Positions 6,148 to 14,700 of a DNA stretch of 17,677 bases are shown one piece after another. A program made the translations under genes and the position numbers. The notes beneath the pieces are model-generated. The model was not told where the DNA came from and searched no databases. It saw nothing but the letters and a program-made list of their open reading frames with translations. Numbering within the stretch: position 1 is the first letter of the stretch; every line of letters begins with the position of its first letter. The DNA is from Clostridia bacterium (GTDB lineage Bacteria; Bacillota; Clostridia; Christensenellales; CAG-917), in assembly GCA_017500745.1 (NCBI GenBank), contig JAFVYE010000095.1, forward strand, positions 1 through 17,677, read 5' to 3'.

Positions 6148-6909
6148 GTGAAAAACACCGAAACCAACTACTCAGCACCAACCCTCAAAATTGAAGGACT
6201 TTCCAAAAAGTACTCCAAAAACTCAGACTTCTCCATCAAAGACGTGGCTTTTACCATTGAAAAGGGCGAGCTCGTTGGATTGCTTGGCCCCAACGGCGCA
6301 GGCAAATCAACAACCTTGAAATGTGTGACAGGCATCTTGCCCATCACCGAAGGCACTGTTGAAATCTGCGGGGACAACATTGAAAAGAACCCCGTTGACG
6401 CCAAAAACCACTTCTCTTTTGTCACAGACAATCACTCCGTGTTCCTCAAAATGACCGGCGTGCAATATCTCAATTTTATGGCTGACGTCTACAAGGTTCC
6501 CACCAAGGACAGAAAGGAGATTTTTGACGGACTTGAAGAAACCTTCAAGCTGGGCAAAGCGGTGTACAACTTGATTTCATCATACTCTCATGGTATGAAA
6601 CAAAAAATCTGCATGATGGGCAGTCTTGTCCACAGCCCTGATCTTTGGATCCTTGACGAACCTATGGTCGGCCTTGATCCCAGAACTCAAAAGGCAGTCA
6701 CCGATGCAATGAAAACATATGTGGCCAGTGGCAGAACAATCCTCTTTTCATCACACAATCTTGACGTTGTAAAGCGCATATGTTCTCGTGCAATAGTCAT
6801 CAACAGCGGTAGGGTGGTGGCAGACGTCCCTGCTGAAGCATGGGCAACCACCGAAAATGCTCTTGAAAAATACTACTTCATGGAAGATGCAGGGGCGGAC
6901 GAAGAATAA
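6148..6909 (+). CDS. ABC transporter ATP-binding protein
   Basis: The 253-aa nucleotide-binding domain has Walker A GPNGAGKST (residues 47-55), an ABC signature of variant form SYSHGMKQK (145-153), Walker B LWILDEP (166-172) with the following D-loop GLDP, and the H-loop SSHN (H203). The Q-loop position reads VTDN (92-95), with Asp rather than Gln, as in several CcmA/drug-exporter-type ATPases. The start is GTG at 6148, chosen because GAGGAG (6136-6141) lies six bases upstream. An in-frame TTG at 6091 lacks such a site. The stop overlaps the ATG of the permease (TAATG), so the two are translationally coupled and probably form one exporter. The substrate is unknown. Confidence 0.95.
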   Translation: MKNTETNYSAPTLKIEGLSKKYSKNSDFSIKDVAFTIEKGELVGLLGPNGAGKSTTLKCVTGILPITEGTVEICGDNIEKNPVDAKNHFSFVTDNHSVFLKMTGVQYLNFMADVYKVPTKDRKEIFDGLEETFKLGKAVYNLISSYSHGMKQKICMMGSLVHSPDLWILDEPMVGLDPRTQKAVTDAMKTYVASGRTILFSSHNLDVVKRICSRAIVINSGRVVADVPAEAWATTENALEKYYFMEDAGADEE

Positions 6910-8573
6910 TGTTTGGCGTTTTACTGAAAAAATATTTTATTGAGCTCTTCTCCATTTTCAAGCGCGACAAAAAGAAAGCGGACTGGCTTGGCGTGGCAAC
7001 CACCTTTGTTTTGGTGGCTGGCTTTATTGCGGGGCTTGTCCTTATGCTTTCTGCTTTTATCAAGCAATATACGGGAGTGAGGTTCCACAACGTCCTTGAC
7101 GTTGAAACAAGACAATATGAACTGCTCACTCTCATCTACTCCGTGCTTCTTGTGGTGGGCGTGTTCAGCGGTGTCAAATATCTCAACTTTTCAATTTTTG
7201 AAAGCAGCGACAAAAACATCCTCATCACCCTGCCCATCAAGTCATCCGTGTTGTTTTTGAGCAAGCTTGCCGTGGTGTACATCCGTCAATTTGCGGTGAC
7301 CGCCATCATCATCCTTGCCACCAACCTGACCTTTGGCATTGTCAACCACCTTGGAGCATACTACATTGGCATGTCCGTTGTGATGTGCTTCATATTCCCT
7401 TTGATTACAATCTCAATTTCATCGGTGTTCTGTTTGCCCGCGTACTTCATCAAGCGTTCAATCCAATCACGCTACGTGGCATACCTCATCCTCATCACAG
7501 CCATTATGGGAGTTTTGTTCTGGGGCTACTCCGAAATTCTTTCATTTGTGCAAACCTTGGTGACAACCGGTGAAATCAAGTTCCTCTTCAATGAAAAAAC
7601 CATGCTCACCATCATGGACATTGTCAAGTACAGCTATCCTTGCAATATGATTGCAAACATCCTTCTTGGCAGAAACATTGGCGAAAGCATTGGCATTTTC
7701 CTTGCAATCCTTGTGGGCGTCACCGCCGTTGGCCTCATCATTGTCCAACAATTTTACGTCAAGGCAATCCACGTTCGCTCCCTTGAAAAAACTCGTTTCA
7801 ACGCACTCAACAAAAACTTTGTCCACAAAAAGAGAACTCGCTTCCACGCTCTTCTTGAAAAGGAATTTTTGTTGGTGCTCCGCACCCCTTCATACGCATT
7901 CCAATATTTTTCTGTGGCAATCACAATGCCCCTCATGGTGTTCTTCTGCATGGACATCGGCAGCGACTTGCTCAGCGGACTCATTATGGTGGAAAGCAAC
8001 TTTGAGCTTGCTCTCTTCCTCGTGCTTGTGTTTGGAGGGCTTACAAACACCTTCTGCGCAACCAATATCAGCCGTGAAGGCCCTGCCTTCTGCGCATTGA
8101 AATCCACCCCCATCCCGTGGAAAGAGTTTATTGGGGTAAAGGTGCTGTTTTGTAGTATAGTCACCGTGCTGACCATGGCAGTCAGCGTAACGCTGGTTTC
8201 AGCCCTTGGCTATATTGCTCCTTGGGAGGCGGCGGTATTGTTTTTCATTGCTCTCATTCTTGCAGAGGCACAAATCTGCTTTGCAACAAGAAAGGACCTT
8301 GACCGCCCCAACTTCTCAGAAGATGACGACTGCGAAGTGCGTGAAAGCAACACCACCGTGTCAACCATTGTCATTGCAACCCTCCTTGTGTCTGCTGTCA
8401 TTGGCGGTGTATCATTGTACGCATCAATCTTCTTCAGCAACAAGGGACAAGAGGTGTCTGGCACCATCATCGGCATCGCATTTGGAGTGGCTCTTGCTCT
8501 CCTTGCCGTCTGCGTCACATATCTTTTGGTTGGCATTGAAAAGAAGTTCAAGCAACTTACAGGAGGAAATTGA
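6909..8573 (+). CDS. ABC-2-type transporter permease, polytopic (about 12 TM segments)
   Basis: The 554-aa membrane protein starts with a short basic cytoplasmic segment, then has hydrophobic stretches at approximately 27-51, 71-91, 110-145, 150-180, 190-212, 262-286, 340-365, 378-402, 420-443, 446-465, 495-518 and 528-550. Hydrophilic, basic loops lie at about 287-325, and an acidic loop (NFSEDDDCEVRESN) at about 475-490. The size and layout, roughly two six-helix halves, fit a permease that pairs with a single ATPase type. Its ATG overlaps the ATPase stop. Its last codons contain AGGAGG (8561-8566), which serves the next gene. An exporter role is inferred from this type of permease and the absence of a substrate-binding protein. 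No substrate can be named. Confidence 0.88.
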   Translation: MFGVLLKKYFIELFSIFKRDKKKADWLGVATTFVLVAGFIAGLVLMLSAFIKQYTGVRFHNVLDVETRQYELLTLIYSVLLVVGVFSGVKYLNFSIFESSDKNILITLPIKSSVLFLSKLAVVYIRQFAVTAIIILATNLTFGIVNHLGAYYIGMSVVMCFIFPLITISISSVFCLPAYFIKRSIQSRYVAYLILITAIMGVLFWGYSEILSFVQTLVTTGEIKFLFNEKTMLTIMDIVKYSYPCNMIANILLGRNIGESIGIFLAILVGVTAVGLIIVQQFYVKAIHVRSLEKTRFNALNKNFVHKKRTRFHALLEKEFLLVLRTPSYAFQYFSVAITMPLMVFFCMDIGSDLLSGLIMVESNFELALFLVLVFGGLTNTFCATNISREGPAFCALKSTPIPWKEFIGVKVLFCSIVTVLTMAVSVTLVSALGYIAPWEAAVLFFIALILAEAQICFATRKDLDRPNFSEDDDCEVRESNTTVSTIVIATLLVSAVIGGVSLYASIFFSNKGQEVSGTIIGIAFGVALALLAVCVTYLLVGIEKKFKQLTGGN

Positions 8574-8575
8574 CA

Positions 8576-10069
8576 ATGAAAAACAAGATTATACTCCTCA
8601 TAATGATGATTCCCATCCTGTTTATGTTGGTGGTTTACGGCGTGGGCAAAACCATCTCCGTTGTGGTTGACATACCCGTGTCTGGCATCCAAATCGTGTC
8701 ACAAAACGAAAACGGGCTCATCAACCTTGACATGGCCGATTACACCGGCGACTACCGACTTGAAGCACAAGTGCTTCCAAAGGAAGCAAACAACAAGGGC
8801 TACTCCATCTCTGTTGATCCTATTGATTGTGAAAACGCCCCCGTCTCTTTCACAGATGACGGCACTTTGGTGATTCACGACACAGGCAAGGCAAAGGTGA
8901 CAGTCACCAGCGATGAGCGCGCTTTCAAGGACAGCATCATTGTCAGCGTCACAAGCAGTAAGCTCATCACACTCTACCCCTCTCTCTACGACGTATTTGA
9001 CGCCCCCATGCAACTTGCCCCTTCCTCTGAAGAGGGAGTGGACTATGAAACCACGTTGGATATGGGCGTATATAGATTTAGTGTGACAACGCACCCCAGC
9101 AACATGTCACACAGCCACGTTGATTGGACGTCAAAGGACCCATACGCTGTATCCGTCAACCATCTTGGCGAGATGAAGGCAATGCTCTCTGGCACAACCT
9201 ACGTCACCGTGTCATCCCCTGACGGAATCCACGATCAAACAATTGAAAAGGTTGTCAAAATCAACGTCAACAAAACCACAACTCCCTCCGGCATCACGGT
9301 AAACGGTGAAGATAGTGGCACGGTTGTGGTGGAAAAGGACGCCCCTTCAAGCAACATGATCCTTGAACTCCCCGAGGGCAAAACCGCCAGCGACTTGACC
9401 ATTGAAGGCGAAGGCATAACCTCAAAAGAGGTTCACACTCTCAGCGCCCCCAACAGAGTGCTTGTGAAGATGTCCTTTGACACCAAAACAGCAACCCACG
9501 TAAAATTTTCAATTGATGGACTTGACACAGCCAACACAGTCAAGTTGTCCTTCAGCGCTTTTGCCTTTGACGTGACCTCACGTCTGCACCTTGAGTACAA
9601 CAAAAACAACGATGGCAGTGACGGCTGGACAAATGCGGATATGTTCCAAAAGATTGGTTCAACCATCACATACGTCACTTCTGAAGACGTGTCACTTGAA
9701 GGTGTCACCTACGATTGGCACGCCAACAACAACTATGTGACAATCAAAGACAACGGCAACGGCACAGCTTCTATTGTTGCCAACAAGGAAGGCACCACCA
9801 CTATTATTGTGCGTGCTATGAGAAATGGCGAACAAGTTGGCAACACCGTCTCAAAGAAAATCACCGTTGTTCGCCCCATTCTTTCGGTGGAATTTGCAGA
9901 AAACACCAACACCCACGGCATTGGCGGAGTGCTTGCCGTTGGAGATACCAAATACTCTGGCGGTGGTTTCAAGGATGAAAGAGTAAAGCAAAAAAATCCT
10001 CATCACTTACGCAGATGGAATAACCGAGGAATACAATGGCAAAAACCTCGGCTTCATTTCAAGCGATGA
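8576..10069 (+). CDS. Membrane-anchored Ig-like (Big2-type) surface protein, N-terminal part (frame broken at about 9990-9996)
   Basis: Residues 1-25 are a basic start plus a hydrophobic helix (KIILLIMMIPILFMLVVYG) with no lipobox and no clear cleavage site, so it is probably an N-terminal membrane anchor. The rest is extracellular and beta-rich, with Big2/Ig-like repeats at about residues 35-125, 150-240, 245-325 and 330-430 (motifs such as GTTYVTVSS, GTTTIIVRA and KITVVRP), and a further one beginning near 435. AGGAGG (8561-8566) lies nine bases before the ATG at 8576, within the permease gene. After VKQK the frame turns into non-homologous residues and stops at 10069. Dropping one A from the run of seven (9990-9996) joins it smoothly to the next frame (ILITYADGITEEYNG...). 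The intact product would be about 1,035 aa. Its location next to the exporter suggests a common task. Confidence 0.75.
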   Translation: MKNKIILLIMMIPILFMLVVYGVGKTISVVVDIPVSGIQIVSQNENGLINLDMADYTGDYRLEAQVLPKEANNKGYSISVDPIDCENAPVSFTDDGTLVIHDTGKAKVTVTSDERAFKDSIIVSVTSSKLITLYPSLYDVFDAPMQLAPSSEEGVDYETTLDMGVYRFSVTTHPSNMSHSHVDWTSKDPYAVSVNHLGEMKAMLSGTTYVTVSSPDGIHDQTIEKVVKINVNKTTTPSGITVNGEDSGTVVVEKDAPSSNMILELPEGKTASDLTIEGEGITSKEVHTLSAPNRVLVKMSFDTKTATHVKFSIDGLDTANTVKLSFSAFAFDVTSRLHLEYNKNNDGSDGWTNADMFQKIGSTITYVTSEDVSLEGVTYDWHANNNYVTIKDNGNGTASIVANKEGTTTIIVRAMRNGEQVGNTVSKKITVVRPILSVEFAENTNTHGIGGVLAVGDTKYSGGGFKDERVKQKNPHHLRRWNNRGIQWQKPRLHFKR

Positions 10070-11684
10070 GTCCATTGCAAAACCTGTTCTCACAACCACA
10101 GATTTTAGAATAGACGTGCTTTCAACAGGCAACGTCACTTTCACAGCAAGGTGGATTTACGGCTCATATTTTGGCGAAAACGTAAGGACGTCCATCACTC
10201 TCACAGCCGTAGACGGCGCTGTCAACTGCTCCACTTATGAGGAACTGCGCGCATCAACCGAAGCTGGCAAGGCAGTTGTGCTCACAGGGGACATCATGCT
10301 GGGCAAAAAGGATGCAACCAACAGCGAGCTTGAATCATTTGCAACCAAAATCCCCACCACGTACGATTGGACCTACTACAAAAATCAAGGTCTTGAGCGC
10401 CCCAGCGTGTACTATCTCATCAATTTCAAAAACGACCTTTACGGCAACGGATTTGAAATCAACGGCGACTATATCACTCGTGCAACAGACGCGACAGGCA
10501 ATCCCCGCCTCTTCAAAGGACCTCTTGACTTTGTGCAAGCAAGAGGCATGGCGTCTGTCAAGGCACAAGACAACATCGTTTTCTTGGTGTCAGGAAACAA
10601 CGTGACCATCAACAACGTGTCCCTCAAAGGATGCTCTGATGAAAGCTTGTATAGTGACGGCGTGTTTGACCTGTCCCTCCTCAACTACGTTGGCACAACC
10701 CTTGACATTGCATCAAACGCAGTTGTCAAAAACTGCCGTATCTCCAATGGAAGAACTTGCATCCGTGCCTATGGCGGTGACGGAGCAAAGCCCATTGTTG
10801 ACTCGGCCAGCGAGGTTGACGTCCAAAAGGAGCGCATCACCGTGTCCATTGAAAGCTCAATCATCACAATGGCAAGAGAGTTCCTCCTCAAAGTTGGCTC
10901 AAACCGCTCAATCAAAAACAATGGCAACAACAACGGGGTCAATGAGGGCAAATTGAAAAAGGCAGACGGCTCATTCTATAAACCCTACGACTACTCCAAC
11001 AACACCGACCAATACTTCTATGACAACTACGTGATGACAGACGTCACATTGAAAAACAGCGTCCTTGCCAACTCCGGCATATTTGCAATCGGCATGGAAA
11101 CTCACTTTGCAGGTGTTATGCTTGCAGGCACAGGCGGTATTGACATTGAGCATTGGGAAAATCTTGCCGCAACGTCCTTCCCCAGCGTACTTCGCATGGA
11201 AGGGGACGTGAGATTGCTTGACTGGAAGAAGATGGCCAACGTTGACAGCAGCACCCTCATTGAAACCTCAAATTTGACCGAGGGCTTGCAGTTCTTGAAA
11301 CTTGACATAGCCGAAATGCTTTCCTCTTTCTCTGGCACAAAGGGCTATGAAGGTATAATTGACACGGTGGACAATGAGCTCTGCGTCCATAGCGGTATTG
11401 CAATGTATGGCGGTGGTCACAACTACTCCTACGTTGACTTCACCAATATGACAAGCGAAATGTTTGCAGATTACAACGTCAACCTGACAATTTTGGCAAA
11501 AGACAAGGACGGAAACACCCGTCCCAGCGATGACCCCCTCTATCTACAAGGAACCATGCTTCCTATGGCGGCGGGCATTTGTGACTTCAAATTTTATATG
11601 TACAATTCGGATTCAATCCTCTCGTTTGAAAAACAGCAGGATCTCATTGATTCCAACGAGGCCTACGTGGTCGTCCCCGCATAA
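9987..11684 (+). CDS. C-terminal part of the same surface protein: Ig-like end plus beta-helix (pectate-lyase-like) region
   Basis: This frame is open from just after a TAA at 9984-9986 and completes the Ig-like domain that the upstream gene begins. Its first candidate start, GTG at 10116, has no Shine-Dalgarno, so it probably is not an independent gene. After NVTFTARWIYG comes a linker and CSTYEELRASTEAGKAVVLTGDI, the typical entry to a right-handed beta-helix. Short hydrophobic/Asn-rich rungs follow (NNVTINNVSLKGC, NAVVKNCRISNG, DVTLKNSVLANSG). The C-terminus has no sorting signal or TM helix. The function is unknown; beta-helices in surface proteins often bind or cleave polysaccharide, but no catalytic residues can be assigned. 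If the frameshift is real, this half is either lost or made only by slippage. Confidence 0.7.
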   Translation, partial: SKKILITYADGITEEYNGKNLGFISSDESIAKPVLTTTDFRIDVLSTGNVTFTARWIYGSYFGENVRTSITLTAVDGAVNCSTYEELRASTEAGKAVVLTGDIMLGKKDATNSELESFATKIPTTYDWTYYKNQGLERPSVYYLINFKNDLYGNGFEINGDYITRATDATGNPRLFKGPLDFVQARGMASVKAQDNIVFLVSGNNVTINNVSLKGCSDESLYSDGVFDLSLLNYVGTTLDIASNAVVKNCRISNGRTCIRAYGGDGAKPIVDSASEVDVQKERITVSIESSIITMAREFLLKVGSNRSIKNNGNNNGVNEGKLKKADGSFYKPYDYSNNTDQYFYDNYVMTDVTLKNSVLANSGIFAIGMETHFAGVMLAGTGGIDIEHWENLAATSFPSVLRMEGDVRLLDWKKMANVDSSTLIETSNLTEGLQFLKLDIAEMLSSFSGTKGYEGIIDTVDNELCVHSGIAMYGGGHNYSYVDFTNMTSEMFADYNVNLTILAKDKDGNTRPSDDPLYLQGTMLPMAAGICDFKFYMYNSDSILSFEKQQDLIDSNEAYVVVPA

Positions 11685-11708
11685 GACGGCAATAGGCAAG
11701 GAGCAATT

Positions 11709-14700
11709 ATGAAAACAAAAAAACTTACTTTTGTAGTTTTAGTAATGGCGATGCTTATCATAGTGTCCGCCTCTCTCGTGGCTTGTAATTCAGGCAATTC
11801 CGGCAACTCCGCTGTGTCCGTCACTTATATGGTTGACGGAGAGGTGGCAAAGACCGCTCGCCTGGAGGGATTTTCTGAAATCAACGGCTTTTACAAGCCC
11901 ACAAAAACCGGTTATTCCTTTGATGGCTGGTACGTCAATGCAGATTTGACAGAAAAGTTCTCAAGAAACGACCAAATCAAAGACAATCTGGTGCTATACG
12001 CAAAGTTCTCCATAAAGTCCTTTGTGGTTGATTTCTTTGGAGAGGACGGTTCACTCATTGACAGCCAAACCATATTCTACGGCGGAAGCGCATTGGCCCC
12101 TGACGCTCCTGAGGTGTCTGGAAAGACCTTTGTGGGTTGGGACAAGGACTTCACAAACGTGACGTCTACCCTCGCCGTGTACGCCCTCTACGAAGAGGTG
12201 GCCTTGTTCACAGCAAACTTCTACTCCTTGCACGTGGAATTCTGGGAGTACGGCTTTGTTGCAGGCAGTCCCACCGACGTGGTGCTCAACTCCGCCTTTG
12301 AGGAGCTTGACGTGCCCAACGGACTCAAATTTGTCAAGTGGAGTCTTACAAATGGCGAGGACGTGCCCGAGGTGTTCCCGGAACACAGCTTGGACATCAT
12401 GGCGGTATATGAAATGGTTGAGATAGAATATCTCAACATCGTGAGCTCCGCAAATCAATCCAGCATCACTTACAATCCCGACGCAACTGTCACGTTCACA
12501 GCAGAGTTGCCCACCTTCAGCGATCCTCTCTGCCCCATTTCATACACATACGTGTGGACGGTCAACGGCGTTGATCAAAGCGCTGGTGGCAACTCTGTCA
12601 CCTTGTCAAACCTTGTGGTCGGCACCTATGACGTTGCCCTTTCTGTGACAGCAGCATGTAGCGTTGGTCACCTTTCAAAGGAAGCATCCACCACACTCAC
12701 AGTCTCTCCTGCTCCTATGACCGTGACCGCAACCGGTGCATCCCTCACCTATGACGGACAACCCCACTCAATCACAGTCAACTCCATCCCCGGAGACGTG
12801 GTTGAATACAAATTTGCAGAAGGCAACTGGACAAGCTCTCTCAGCGTTGTCAACGCAGGCACCTATGAAATCTATTATAGAGTTTCAAGAGCAAACCACG
12901 AAACCTATGAAAGCGCCCAGCCCGTTGTCATTGTAATTGACAAAAAAGAACTTGTTGGCACTGTTCTCCCCACCAATTTGGTCTATGGCGACACTCTGCC
13001 CACCACATATCAAGTTGAACTCACCGGCTTTGTTGATGGCGATGACCAGTCTGTTGTCAACGGCGACTACATCTTTGTGCCCTCCGTGCAAGATGCTCTC
13101 ACGGTGGGCCAATTTGACGTCAATGTTGACGTCAGCGGTGTGTCCGCCGACAACTATTTTGTGACGGCGTCAAAAGGTGTCATCAACGTTGCAAAGAAAG
13201 TTCTCACAGCAACAGCAAGCGACCTTTCTATCATCTACTGCGACTCTGTGACCGAATATCCCATTTCCTATGACGGATTTATCGTGGGGGACAGCATTGC
13301 TGACATTGACACTCTCCCCACCGCAACAAGTGCACACACGTGGGATAGCCCTGTTGGCCAATATGAAATCGTTGTCAGCGGTGGCGAAGATGACCACTAC
13401 ACCTTTGAACATGTCAACGGCACCCTGACGGTTGAGCGCAAGATTGTCACAATCACAGCAAAGGACGCAACCATTGCTTACGGCACAAAACTTGAGGACG
13501 TAGAGTTTGAATATTCACTTTCTGATTTCATCCGTGATGAAATTACAGTCACCTTTACTGCTCCCGAATATAGCACCTCTCTTGATGCAGGCAACACCGT
13601 TGACCTCATCCCCTACACCGAAAGCGAAAACTACACCTATTGGTTTGCAAAGGGCAAGCTTACTGTTGCCAAGAGAAACCTCACGGTGACAGCAGATGAC
13701 GTGACTGTGGTGTTTGGCAACACAATTGCAAAATATGGTGTGTCCTTTGATGGCTTTGCTGAGGGCGAGGACGCAGAAGTCCTTGATGAGCGCCCCCAAG
13801 CATCAACCAACTATGTTGCAGGAGTCAGCGCTGTTGGCACATACGACATGGTTGTCAGCGGGGGTCAAGACGTCAACTATGCATTCAATTATGTCAAAGG
13901 CACAGTCACCGTCACAAAACGCCCCATGACAATCATGGCAACCGACATGACTCTTGTCTACGGCGAAACACTTGACCCTGCCACCCTCAATTTCAGCACA
14001 GAGGATGAGATTGTTGGCGCAATGGATCTTCAAATTTCTGTGCCCACCTTCATAGAAGGTGCAATCCCCGGCACAACCTTTGATATCGTTGTCACATCAG
14101 ACAACCAGAACTATGACTTCACCTTTGTGGGTGGCACTTTGACCATTGTCAAAAAGGACGCAACCATCACAGCTGGTGACGCCACAATCATCTATGGCGA
14201 AGACCTTGGCACCATCACTCTCACTTATACACAAGCAGGCATCCTTCCTGGAGACGTTGTGACGGTTGAACTCATCGTTGACGGCTATACGACATCTGCA
14301 ACACCCGGATCAACCTTTGCTGTCAAAGCATCATCAAACGACAACAGATATGCCTTCACTTTTGTGGATGGCACCCTCACAGTTGTCAAAAAGGACATAA
14401 CAGTCAAAGCAAACGACGCATCCGTGGTTTACGGCAGTGATGCAGACCTCTCTACCCTCACCTCAACCATCACAGGTCTTGTGGGCGAGGACACCATTGA
14501 CGTCACCTACACAACCGATTACGTGGCAGGTCAAGACGCTGGCAAGGTGTTTGACATCACACCTCACGCAAGCCACGACTACTACAACATCGCCTTTGAA
14601 AAGGGCGCACTCACAGTGCTCAAAAAGAATGCAACCATAAAGGTTGACTCCGCAGAGGTCACCTATGGCGACACCCTCCCCACCCTCACTGCAACAACCG

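Noticed and set aside
10116..11684. Independent gene starting at GTG 10116.
   Set aside because: It has no Shine-Dalgarno, would start inside an Ig-like domain, and the coding signal extends upstream in the same frame to the A-run that joins it to the preceding gene.
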